Position numbers and translations under genes: made by a program. The notes under the pieces are model-generated. The model saw nothing but the letters and a program-made list of their open reading frames with translations, had not been told where the DNA came from and did no database searches. Of a DNA stretch of 45,744 nucleotides, positions 24,172-34,300 are shown one piece after another (the first letter of the stretch is position 1; every line of letters begins with the position of its first letter). The DNA is from a virus. Location of the stretch: IMG/VR virus record IMGVR_UViG_3300046170_000065, positions 1 through 45,744 of that record, one strand, 5' to 3'.

Positions 24172-25468
24172 TCGTCAAAGAACTGCTGAGTTAAATAGCC
24201 AGAACAAACAGGCTATGAATGCTTTAAATCTTTCTAATGAACAGCAGATGGAACTAGCTAATCTTGAATCTAGAAGCTTGACTGAACGTGAAAACATGTC
24301 AGCGGTTAATCAAGAAAGACTAGCAGAGTTTCAGGTTGCAGCAGACTTCCTAAGTAAGAACGCTGCTTTTAAACAGCAAATGGAAATAGCTAACCTCGAT
24401 GCTAATCAGCAAGTAGCTTTAGCTAATCTTACTGCAAAAAATAATGCAGGGTCTGATAATTTAAATGCTGCACAACAGACAGAGCTTGCTAATCTAAATG
24501 CTAAGATGGAAACAAACTTAGCTCAAGCACAGATAGCACAGACTATGGGTGTTGCACAGTTAAATGCTAATCAGCAACGAGCTGTAGAAAATGCAAAGCT
24601 TGTAGCTAACATTGATTTAACTAAGTTTAATGCTGATCAACAAGTACAGCTTGCTAATAGTCAATTCATGCAGACTGCTACTCTTACTGACTTTAGTGCT
24701 AAACAACAAGCAGCTATGCAGAATGCTACAGCTTTAGCATCCTTAGACTTAGCAACTTTAGATCAACGTACTAGATTAGCTGTAGAGAATGCTAATAACT
24801 TTCTACAGTTAGATATAGCTAATCTTTCTAATTTACAACAAGCTACAATTCTTGATCAGCAAATGGAGCAGCAACGATTGTTATCTGATCAATCTGCTCA
24901 AAACGTAGCAGCTCAGTTTAACGCTCAGACTACAGCACAAGCTGATCAGTTTAACGCAAGTCTAGCTTCTCAGATAGCACAATTTAATGTTACGCAGCAG
25001 AATGCTATGGCTCAGTTTAATGCTACAGAGTCTAATAGAGTACAAGCTCTAAATGCTGGTAATGCTATTGATGTAGAAAAATTTAATAATCAACTTGTTG
25101 TACAACTAGATCAATTCAATGAATCTATGGATCAGCAAAGAGAAATATGGAATGCTCAAAATGCTCAAGCTATAGAACAGTCTAATATTGAATGGCGTAG
25201 GCAAGCTAATACTATTAATACAGCAGCTGAAAATGCAGCAAATGCAACAGCAGCTCAACAGGCTTACGGTTTATCAAGTCAAGAACTTGCAAATACTTGG
25301 CAGCAATTACGTGATGATGCTGCTTACGCAAGAACAGCTTTTCAAAATGAAGAGCAGCGAAAGACTACCCTGTATGCTACTGCACTAGCTAACGATCCGG
25401 GTGCAGCTGGAGACACAAACTACATAGATAAGTTAGTTGGTATAGCAGATAAAATTATAGACACATAG
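24131..25468 (+). CDS. Internal virion protein, C-terminal part (frameshifted)
   Basis: About 445 residues in the +1 frame continue the previous gene. An ATG at 24113 exists in this frame but has no ribosome site. The protein is Gln/Asn/Ala-rich with a recurring unit near 20 residues long (NLDANQQVALANLTAK, NLNAAQQTELANLNAK, KFNADQQVQLANSQ), which should form long helices or coiled coils. Homologous repeats on both sides of 24130 show that the two frames were one gene. Confidence 0.7.
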   Translation, partial: AQQAQQIRTQNLTNRQRTAELNSQNKQAMNALNLSNEQQMELANLESRSLTERENMSAVNQERLAEFQVAADFLSKNAAFKQQMEIANLDANQQVALANLTAKNNAGSDNLNAAQQTELANLNAKMETNLAQAQIAQTMGVAQLNANQQRAVENAKLVANIDLTKFNADQQVQLANSQFMQTATLTDFSAKQQAAMQNATALASLDLATLDQRTRLAVENANNFLQLDIANLSNLQQATILDQQMEQQRLLSDQSAQNVAAQFNAQTTAQADQFNASLASQIAQFNVTQQNAMAQFNATESNRVQALNAGNAIDVEKFNNQLVVQLDQFNESMDQQREIWNAQNAQAIEQSNIEWRRQANTINTAAENAANATAAQQAYGLSSQELANTWQQLRDDAAYARTAFQNEEQRKTTLYATALANDPGAAGDTNYIDKLVGIADKIIDT

Positions 25469-25478
25469 GTGATTCGAT

Positions 25479-26450
25479 ATGGGATTTTTTAGTAAAGTTT
25501 TTAAAGGTGTTAAAAAAGTCTTTAAGAAAATTGGTAAAGGTATAAAAAAAGTAGCTGGTAAGGTTGGTAAGTTTATGAATAAGATCGGAGTAGTAGGTCA
25601 GATTGCTATGGCCTTTATACTTCCGGGAATAGGTCAAGCCTTAGCTAGTACGTTAGGTAATGTAGGAACTTGGGCAGCTACGGCTCTTGCCAATCCTGCT
25701 ACAAACTCACTAGTCAAAGGTGTGGCTCATGTAGTTAATGGAGCTACTAAGTTTGCAGCAACTGCAGGAAGAACATTTAATACTGTTACTAGTGCTGTTA
25801 AAAACTATGTAGGTGAGGTAGGCAAAACAATGCTAAACAAGATTCCGGGAGTTAGCGTTGAGAATGCCTCTGCTAATATCTTTGGTTCTGGTGGTGCTTT
25901 AGATAAAGCTGCTCAAGCTACTGGAAAGACTTGGGATACTACTATAGGTAGTGGAGAATGGTGGGATGGCTTTAAGCCTGAAACTGTAGATCCTTTAGCT
26001 GAAGTAAAATCTAGTGTATTAGAAACTGCTGAATCTATAAAGCCATCTGTGGAGGCTCCTGTTGTAGATCCTGACTTTAGACCTCCTTCTTTGATGGAGC
26101 CTGTACCTGTAGATACATCCAATCTTGGTACTCCTCTTCCAGATTATTTAAAGAAGCCTGAAGCCCTTGCTGATGTAGGTTCAGACTACATGATTACAGA
26201 GCGTAGCCTAGCTGCTGCAGGTACTGAAGTAGTTAAAGGGGCAGCTCAAAGCTTGATGGCTCCTGAGCAGGAAGAGTATGTTCCTTATGGGGAAGTAGTA
26301 GCAGCAGAAAACATGTACACAGTACAGGCTTCACCTATGGCTCAGATGTCTCAGATGCCACAGATAGGTTACGGAATGCCTATGCTGCAATACGATGCCA
26401 TGTATAGACCTACTAGTACTTATGCTACTAGAATGCAAGGAGCAATATAA
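25479..26450 (+). CDS. Internal virion protein with cationic amphipathic N-terminus
   Basis: A 323-residue protein. The first 37 residues are a Lys/Phe/Val amphipathic stretch (GFFSKVFKGVKKVFKKIGKG continuing with KKVAGKVGKF). A hydrophobic segment follows (VGQIAMAFILPGIGQALA). The rest is Pro/Glu-rich and probably extended, ending with Met/Gln/Tyr-rich sequence. The design suits a protein ejected from the head that inserts into the host membrane. Exact family not named. Confidence 0.65.
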   Translation: MGFFSKVFKGVKKVFKKIGKGIKKVAGKVGKFMNKIGVVGQIAMAFILPGIGQALASTLGNVGTWAATALANPATNSLVKGVAHVVNGATKFAATAGRTFNTVTSAVKNYVGEVGKTMLNKIPGVSVENASANIFGSGGALDKAAQATGKTWDTTIGSGEWWDGFKPETVDPLAEVKSSVLETAESIKPSVEAPVVDPDFRPPSLMEPVPVDTSNLGTPLPDYLKKPEALADVGSDYMITERSLAAAGTEVVKGAAQSLMAPEQEEYVPYGEVVAAENMYTVQASPMAQMSQMPQIGYGMPMLQYDAMYRPTSTYATRMQGAI

Positions 26451-26981
26451 ATGGACGCTAACTACGCAGAAAACATAATGAAGGCTGGTAGATCTATTCC
26501 GGGTCAGTCCTTAACTAATGATCCTGAACAACGCTATGAGTTTGAAAAAGCTCCTGAGATAACTAATCTTAGAGAAGGTATTGAATACTTCTTTACTAAA
26601 GTTATTGACGAGGAAGTATATCCAGAAGTCATGGAACTAGTTATGGAAGGCGTTCCTGTAATGGAGATAGTGCAAACTATTTTATTTTCAGGATTCGACA
26701 AAGGCTTATGGAACCCTGATCTTATGATGTTACTAGCTGAACCAGCTACCTACATTATTATGGGACTTGCTGAAAGAGCAGGAATTGAATATGTAATATA
26801 TGCAGAGGAAGAAGAAGAACAGGAAGCTGAAGATGAAGCCACAGGCAAGACTGTAGCAATGGCAGCATCAAAGCCTAATATACCAAGAGGTGCTATACCC
26901 GAAGAAATACAGCAGAAGATAGATGAGATTCCTGAAGATAGCCTAATGGCTCCAAAAGAAAAAAGTTTGTTAGAGGGATAG
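26451..26981 (+). CDS. Virion-region protein, acidic
   Basis: A 176-residue protein directly abutting the previous gene. The N-terminus has RSIPGQSLTNDPEQRYEFEK, a proline-glycine pattern I associate with proteins beside phage internal virion genes. The centre is helical and partly hydrophobic (YPEVMELVMEGVPVMEIVQT, then EPATYIIMGLAERAG), followed by a run of Glu. Function unknown; co-expressed with the ejection proteins. Confidence 0.65.
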   Translation: MDANYAENIMKAGRSIPGQSLTNDPEQRYEFEKAPEITNLREGIEYFFTKVIDEEVYPEVMELVMEGVPVMEIVQTILFSGFDKGLWNPDLMMLLAEPATYIIMGLAERAGIEYVIYAEEEEEQEAEDEATGKTVAMAASKPNIPRGAIPEEIQQKIDEIPEDSLMAPKEKSLLEG

Positions 26982-26984
26982 AAA

Positions 26985-28307
26985 ATGTCAATTGAATCAG
27001 TTTTTAGTAAATTACAAACACAGCGAAGAAAGCAGTATGAAGATATTGCAAAACGTAGAAGCCGTGAAGCTGTTGTAGATACCTTTGCTAATGTAGGCGG
27101 TACTCTTTTAAAAGGAGTTATTAACGATACATTGAGAGAACGTACTACTAATTTTATTAACTCTGCCCCTGTTATGAATGAGCGTATGCAGTTTAAAGTA
27201 GCTGACGCTAACAGAAACCGAATACAAGCTGTACAAAATAAAATTGATAATTCTGGTAAATCAACTTCTGAATATTTCTTTGATACTTATAGAGGATCGT
27301 TTGAAGAACAGATTAAAGATCAATTGGCTGAAAGAAAAGGAGAAGATTGGAGAGACATAGCATCTAATCCTGATGTATACGATGCTCAGATAACTACTCA
27401 AATGAGAGGTTTAGCAGAGGCTCTTGCATCAAATCATAATGAGGCTTATGCTCTTGCACAACAAGTAGGAACTACTGATGATTTTAATGCTGTTGTTTCT
27501 TTAGCTACTAAAAATGCCAGACCAGCAAATGTTGGAAGTTTCCTTAGTCGTGGTATACGTAGTATGTACACAGGAAAAACTAAAGAAGATTATGATCTAG
27601 AAGCAGTAGAGGCTATTACTAACGGGCCACTTTCTAAAAATGCTACAGCCTTAAATGATTTTATGGAACAGTATGAAGAAACTAAAGATGTTGTTAATGC
27701 TTATAATTATACATATTTTGTAAATCAATTAGATGAACCTGAAACAAAAGAAAAAGTAGATGTATCAAATGATACAATTACTGTAAATGATAAAGTTGTA
27801 AAACGCACAACTACAAAAACAACAAATATATTTACAGGTGAAACGTCAGAAGATATAGCAGTAGCAGAACTTTTAGATTTAAATGTAGATGGGGTTGATG
27901 GTTTATCAAAACTAGCTACTGAACTTCGTACTAGGTTTGACCATCAAAAAGAAGCAGGCACAGATTTTAATGCTGATGGAAGAAGAGAGTTAGTAACCTT
28001 AGTAAATAAACAAGGTATAGATATAACTAACATTAGGACAGGAGTAGAATATTCTAAGGTTGGTAAGATCTATAGTACATTATTAGAACGAGAAGATTTA
28101 ATTAAAGATGATATAAAAGCAGCAGAACGTCAAGGTATAGTAGATATTCTAGCCACTGAAATGGGGGATATTGATGGTATTATTGCTAGGCTTATGGACA
28201 TTGAAAATGAAGATGAAAAAATGACAGAAATGAGAAAAGTAATGAACGATTATTTTGGTATTCTACAGCTTATTGATGGCGAAGAGTTTAATCGACAAGG
28301 AAAATAA
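26985..28307 (+). CDS. Internal virion protein, unknown fold
   Basis: A 440-residue, largely helical, charged protein starting three bases after the previous stop with a GAGGG ribosome site. It contains basic N-terminal helices (KLQTQRRKQYEDIAKRRSRE), an Asn-rich middle and an acidic end. No catalytic motif. Its place among the long ejection-type genes and its composition suggest an inner-core or ejected protein. Confidence 0.6.
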   Translation: MSIESVFSKLQTQRRKQYEDIAKRRSREAVVDTFANVGGTLLKGVINDTLRERTTNFINSAPVMNERMQFKVADANRNRIQAVQNKIDNSGKSTSEYFFDTYRGSFEEQIKDQLAERKGEDWRDIASNPDVYDAQITTQMRGLAEALASNHNEAYALAQQVGTTDDFNAVVSLATKNARPANVGSFLSRGIRSMYTGKTKEDYDLEAVEAITNGPLSKNATALNDFMEQYEETKDVVNAYNYTYFVNQLDEPETKEKVDVSNDTITVNDKVVKRTTTKTTNIFTGETSEDIAVAELLDLNVDGVDGLSKLATELRTRFDHQKEAGTDFNADGRRELVTLVNKQGIDITNIRTGVEYSKVGKIYSTLLEREDLIKDDIKAAERQGIVDILATEMGDIDGIIARLMDIENEDEKMTEMRKVMNDYFGILQLIDGEEFNRQGK

Positions 28308-28316
28308 GGACTAGTT

Positions 28317-31300
28317 ATGCCTAGAACAGTCATATTAGCTAATGGTAGAAAAATAAATAATGTCCCTGATGACGTTAGCGATGAAGAATTGTCAGAAATT
28401 TATAAGGTAGAAAAACAAGATGAAGAAGTTGCTGAAGTCTCACAGCCTGTAATAGAAACTGAAGAGGAAGATGATAAAAGTTTTCTAGAAAGTGCTAAGG
28501 AAGTAGGAACAGATCTACAAAGAGTAGCAGCTAGAACAGCTACTAGTTTAGTTAAACCTTTTGTAAGTAAAATGCTGCCTGATGATTTAACTGAAGAGCA
28601 ACAAGAAGCTGCTGAAACCATGATGTCTTCGGCTGTAGGATCTACACTAGCAGGAGATACTTCTGGAAAACTTATAGATCCTGAAACAGGAAAGATAGCT
28701 GCTACTGAAACCGTACCGGGAATGGTAGCTGAAATAGTTCCTTATGTTGCAGTAGGTTCTAAAGTACAAGCAGCTAAGACAATACAAGCACTGCCTAGAG
28801 TAGTACAAGGTCTTGCTACTGGTGTAATTACTGATCAATTACTAGCTGATCCCGAAGAAAATGTATTTAATGTTATTCAAGATTTGTTTCCTGAAAGCAC
28901 AGTAGCTGATTACACAGCTTTTATGGCTGCTGATGAAGAAGATTCCGAAATTGTGCAGCGACTTAAATTAGTCGGAGAAGGATTAGGACTAGGATTATTA
29001 GGAGAAGTTTTAGTAGGCGGTGGTAAAGGAGCTATAACACTAGCTAAAAAATCTAGAGAAATGTTTAAGAAAAGTTATACTGATCTTAGCCCCGAAGAAC
29101 AGGGAGAAATCTTCGTTGATTTTTTAAAGGACACCAAAGAAACTGCAGGATTAAAAAATCGAGAAGATAAGATAGAGTTTAACGAAACGCCTGAAGGAGC
29201 TGCTCAAGTAAGACAACAGCAAAGCAGTGGACTAAACAGGTTCTTTAGACAAGTGTTTACCTCGCGTGGTTACTTTACTCCCAAAGCTCAGAGTGCTTTT
29301 GATGATGCTGAGTATGCCCAAAGAGCAGCAGTGTCTAGGGCAGAACATATATCACGTAGACTTACTACAGCTATAGATGAAGTAATTAAAACTACAGATG
29401 ATTCTACAATAACAGAAAGAGTACAAGAAGCTTTATCATCAGAAAGGCTGAAGAACGTTATGCAGCCTGATCGTAAAACTACTTTAATGGATATTCAAGA
29501 CGAGTTTGGATTTACTTCAGATGTTGCAGAAGAAGTACTTAATGCTAGACAACTTATAGATGATTTATCTAGAGATATAACAGGCAGTTCTATTCTTCCT
29601 TTGAAGGTTAAAGAACTAGTTAATGAGAATGTAGGATCTTACATGCGAAGATCTTATAAACTGTTTGAAGATACAGGATACACACCTGCCGATGATGTAC
29701 TGAATGACGCAAAAGAATATATTGCTAATCAAAAACTTTTAAAAGATCCTAATATGAGTGAGCTAAAAGCTTACGAAGAAGCAAATGATGTTGTAGACGA
29801 TATACTAGATCAAGGAGGATTTTCTGATCGCTCTGCTGCTGGCGATTACTTTGTTAAAGTAAAGAGGATTAATAAAGAAATACTAGAAGGTAAAAAAGAA
29901 ATAGCACCTGAAATTAGAGCTTTGATGGGAGAGATAGAAGATCCTGCTGATAATATTGTTTTAACAGTAAGTAAGATGGCTAGGTTTGCAGAGACTAGTA
30001 AGTTCTACAATAATCTAGATAGGCTTGGTCAACAAGGAGATTATATTCTTGACAAATCAGCTAAACGTCCTAGAGATTTTGTAAAAATTACAGGTACTAA
30101 CTCTAAACTAGACGGTAAATATACTACGCCTGAAATATTTACAGCAATAAAAAATAAAGAGTCTAACTTAGGGCTAACTGAAGGCGAAGGTTTTCTTGCT
30201 AATGGTTATAGAAACTTCTTAGCATTAAAGGGAGGATCACAAGCAGCTAAGACTGTATACAGTGTAACTACACATGCTAGAAACTTATTAGGTGCTGTTC
30301 AGTTTGGGTCTGCTAATGGCCTAAATCCTTTTGCAAATATAGGAGCTACAGGTAAAGTACTTCTTAATCAGATAGCAAGAGCAGGAGATACTAATTTAGA
30401 TGAAGCTTATGAAAAATACCAACGCTTAGGAATTATAAATACTAACGTTAAGGTAGGCGAGTTCAGAGCTTTGATGGACTCTGATTATGATGTCATGCTT
30501 AACCCTGACAAATTGTCTAAGAAATTAGGTAAGGGATATGGTAGAGCTGTAGATGGCATACAAGATTTATATGTAGCTACTGATGATATGTTTAAAGTAA
30601 ATGCATACCATCAAGAATTAGATACTTTAAAGAGAGCATTTCCTAATTACACAACAGATAAACAAATAGCTATCTTAGAAGAGAAGGCAGCAGAAACAAT
30701 ACGTAATACATTCCCTAACTATGACAGAGTTCCTAAAGGAATAAAAGCTTTAAGAGAATTACCTGTTGGTAGTTTTGTTAGTTTTCCTGCTGAGATATTA
30801 CGTACTTCAGGTAATATTGTTAGGCAATCAATAAAAGAAATAGGTTCAGGAAGTGATGTACTGGCTGCTAGAGGTAGGGCTAGACTAGCTGGATTTGCAG
30901 CTACTAATAGTGTATGGGCAGCTGCAGGAGCTACTTCAGCTAAACTAGCAGGATTTAATGACGATCAAAGAAAATCTATTGAAGACCTGACTACTACTCC
31001 GTGGTCTAAAGATGCACCTAAATTATTTTTAAAAATTGATGACGAAATATACACAGCTGATACTCAGTTTCTAGATAGTTATAGTGTTATAAAAGAACCA
31101 TTGTTAGCTGCTTACCGTGAAATTAATGAAGGCAGGTTACAAGGAGAATCTGCAGATAAATACATAAGAGATGCAATGCTAGGCTCCGCTCAGGTTCTGT
31201 TAAAACCTTTTGTAGATGAAACCATTCTAACAAAATCATTAACCGATGTAGCTTACGCATATCAATCTGGAAATGGTAGAACCCCTGAAGGTAAGCCTAT

Positions 31301-34300
31301 CTTCACTCCGGGGTTATCAAATGCAGAAAAAGGCATCGGGGCACTTCAACATGTACTAAGCAGTTGGGTTCCCGGAGCAGCTATTCAGGCTAAAAATATA
31401 TTTGAAGGAATAGCTGAAGTCCCTAATAAGTATACAGGAAATACTAGACCTACTACTGCTGAAGTAGCAGCTACATTTTTGGGTGTTAGGTTCACACCAG
31501 TCGATGCTAAAAATATATTAGGGTTTGCTGCTGGAGACTATACAAGAGCGAACACAAATCTAGTAGGTATTAGTGCTGACTATAGAACTAAAGGTGAAAA
31601 AATTGTTAATCAATATGTAAATAAAGAAAAAGAAAGATACAGAAATGCTCAAGAATTTTATACAAAAGTACAAGCATCCGTAGAAGTTGTAGGTAGAGCA
31701 AAGACTGCAAAATTTTTAAAAGATTCAGGGATGTCAAGTAAAGCAGCTGGTAGATTTTTAGCTGGTAAATATTTTCCTGAGAAGGTATCTACTGATCTTA
31801 TAAGAGGAGTGATAGAAAAGACACCACTTGGACCTGATGAAACAGCGTCTAGTATTGCTAGAGATTTAAACATTAAACGTGCTTCTATGATAGGTACGCA
31901 TTTAAATAACCCTGATAAAGATTCGATACTAAGAAGAGGTATGTTTGCTATAGGTGGTGAAGTCACTGATGTACCTCAAGCACCTGAAGAGCCTGATGAG
32001 CGCATAGATCGCATGACAGGTATGCCTTATAACCTTCAAGCTGGAGGGGCTTTCATAGATGAAGAAGAACGTGAAGCCTTCGGTGCAGGTGGTGCTGTTG
32101 TTAAAGCAATTGCTAATGTTATAAAACAATATTCTAAGAAAGGTGTATCTGAAGAGAACGCACTACAGGCTGCAGAAAATATAGTAAAGACTGCAGATGA
32201 AACTAAGTATCTAGATCCTGATGCCTCTACAGATAATCCTAGATACGAACGCTTCCTAAGAGATGAAGTAAGAGTCTTGTTAGATGAAAAGCACACTCCA
32301 ATACCTCAAGAAATACTTGATCAGGTAGACGGTAATGTTAACAGCCCTGAGTTTTCTAGACTAAGGGGATACACTGATGATGAAATTAAAACCTTTGAGA
32401 ATACAGGAACGCTTGCTGCATCTTTAAGTAAGCAGCCTGATTTAGGTGACATGCAAGCAATGACATCTAACATTACTAACGAGCTAGACAACATTAAAGC
32501 TAGAGATTTTGTTTATGATGATGAAGAAGCAGCACAGCTTTATCCTAAGTATGTAGCTCTTAATGAGCAGCTTGATATGAATAAAGTATTAAAGGATGAA
32601 GGTATAGAAGAATATGCTGCAGAAATAAACAACATCAAAATGGAGTATGCTGACGCAATCAATAACGCTGATAGGGAAGGAAAAGACTTAGCAGAGCTGT
32701 TAGCAGAACAAGATAGTAGGATTAAAGAAGTTACTAGTTACTATATAAAGCCCTCCAACGATACTATAAAGACAAACTTAGCAGATGAAATAAATAAATT
32801 ATCCCCGGAAGAAAAGGTAATGTTTGAGGAATTAAATAAAGACATGCCGGGAAATACTAGAATAGAAGTAGATGAGATTAGTACTGCGCGTACTGCTCAA
32901 GAGTTTGTAGAAGACTCCGCAGAAAAACAACCTGTCTACAGAGGAACTTCTAGTGGTATAGATTATGATTATGATATTGCATTTGCTTTTCCTAGAGAAC
33001 TAGGAGTACACGTAGGAACTTTCGGACAAGCTAATGAGATAGTATTAAAATCTATGGACAATGATTCTTACAAGTTTGCTGAAAGATATTTAGATGATGA
33101 AGTATTAGATGAAATATTTACTACTACTGCACCTACAGAAGGTATACCCGTTTCATTAAAGAAAGGATACATTAACGTTAAGAATCCTTTGGTGGTAGAA
33201 GCTGACTTTGGAATGTGGGATGCGCTTAGTATTGCTACTGATTCTAAGAACAGACAGGATTTATTAGGAGCTATGGAGGCCCACTTTAAAGACACAGGGG
33301 AGGACGTAGGCTTTGGTGTAATAAATAAATTCCTAGACGATATAGGCAGCTATAAGTTTACAGATGAGTATGGCTCTGAGTTACTCAAAGGTAACGAAAG
33401 TTTCAGGGGCGATATTGTAAAAGCAAATATCAACAAACAGCTTAGGAATATATTAAATAAAGTATACGGTTTCGATAGTATCAAATATAAAAACACAGGA
33501 GAGAAGGCATACAAAGACGTAGAAGATTATTCATATATACTCTTTGAGCCTCAGCAGTTTAAGAATGTTAACGCTACCTCGTTTGATCCTGATGATCCTA
33601 GAGAGTTATTCTCAGCAGGAGGGTTAAACTCACGCCAGAAATACGGAGGAGGTGGTTTATTACTCAAGGCTTTAGCTAAACATTTTGCTAAGAATATACC
33701 TGATGAAGAAGTTGCTAGGAATGTAATGCCAGCACCTCAAAGGTTCTTTGATCCTAAGAGTAAAGAGTTTAAACCCTTTATAGGAGACATGGGTGAACAA
33801 CCCGGAGGGCGATACTTACAGATGGGCGAAGGTTCTCCTAAAGATATTACAGGAGAATATCCAGAGCAGGCTGTAATTGGAGTTACTTCAGAGGGTAAAC
33901 CTGTAATGAAAGTCTCAAAGAACCTTTTAGAAGGAGAGACAGCTACAGAAGGAAGAAAGATAAAAACTAATCTGTTTAAAAAGAAAGCAGGATGGAAGTG
34001 GACAGAAGCTCCTGAAGGATTTGATCCTAATCCTCCATCTAACTTCCCTTTGGTTTCTGTCGAGGATGGTAAGCAACACTACTATACTTTAAGAACAGAG
34101 TTCCCCAAAGGAGTAGAGCTTTCTAGATACGAGAAGTCTGCATCAGAGCCTAGACTAAGACCTACCAAAAAAGGAAAGGTTTATTTAGGTGATAAGGTAG
34201 GAGAAATAAGTGTTCGAGGTAAGTCTCATCCTGTGTATGATCAGATAAAAGTATTGGGAGCAGCTGGAGCTGCAGTAGGAGCAGCCCTGCAAGAAGAAGA

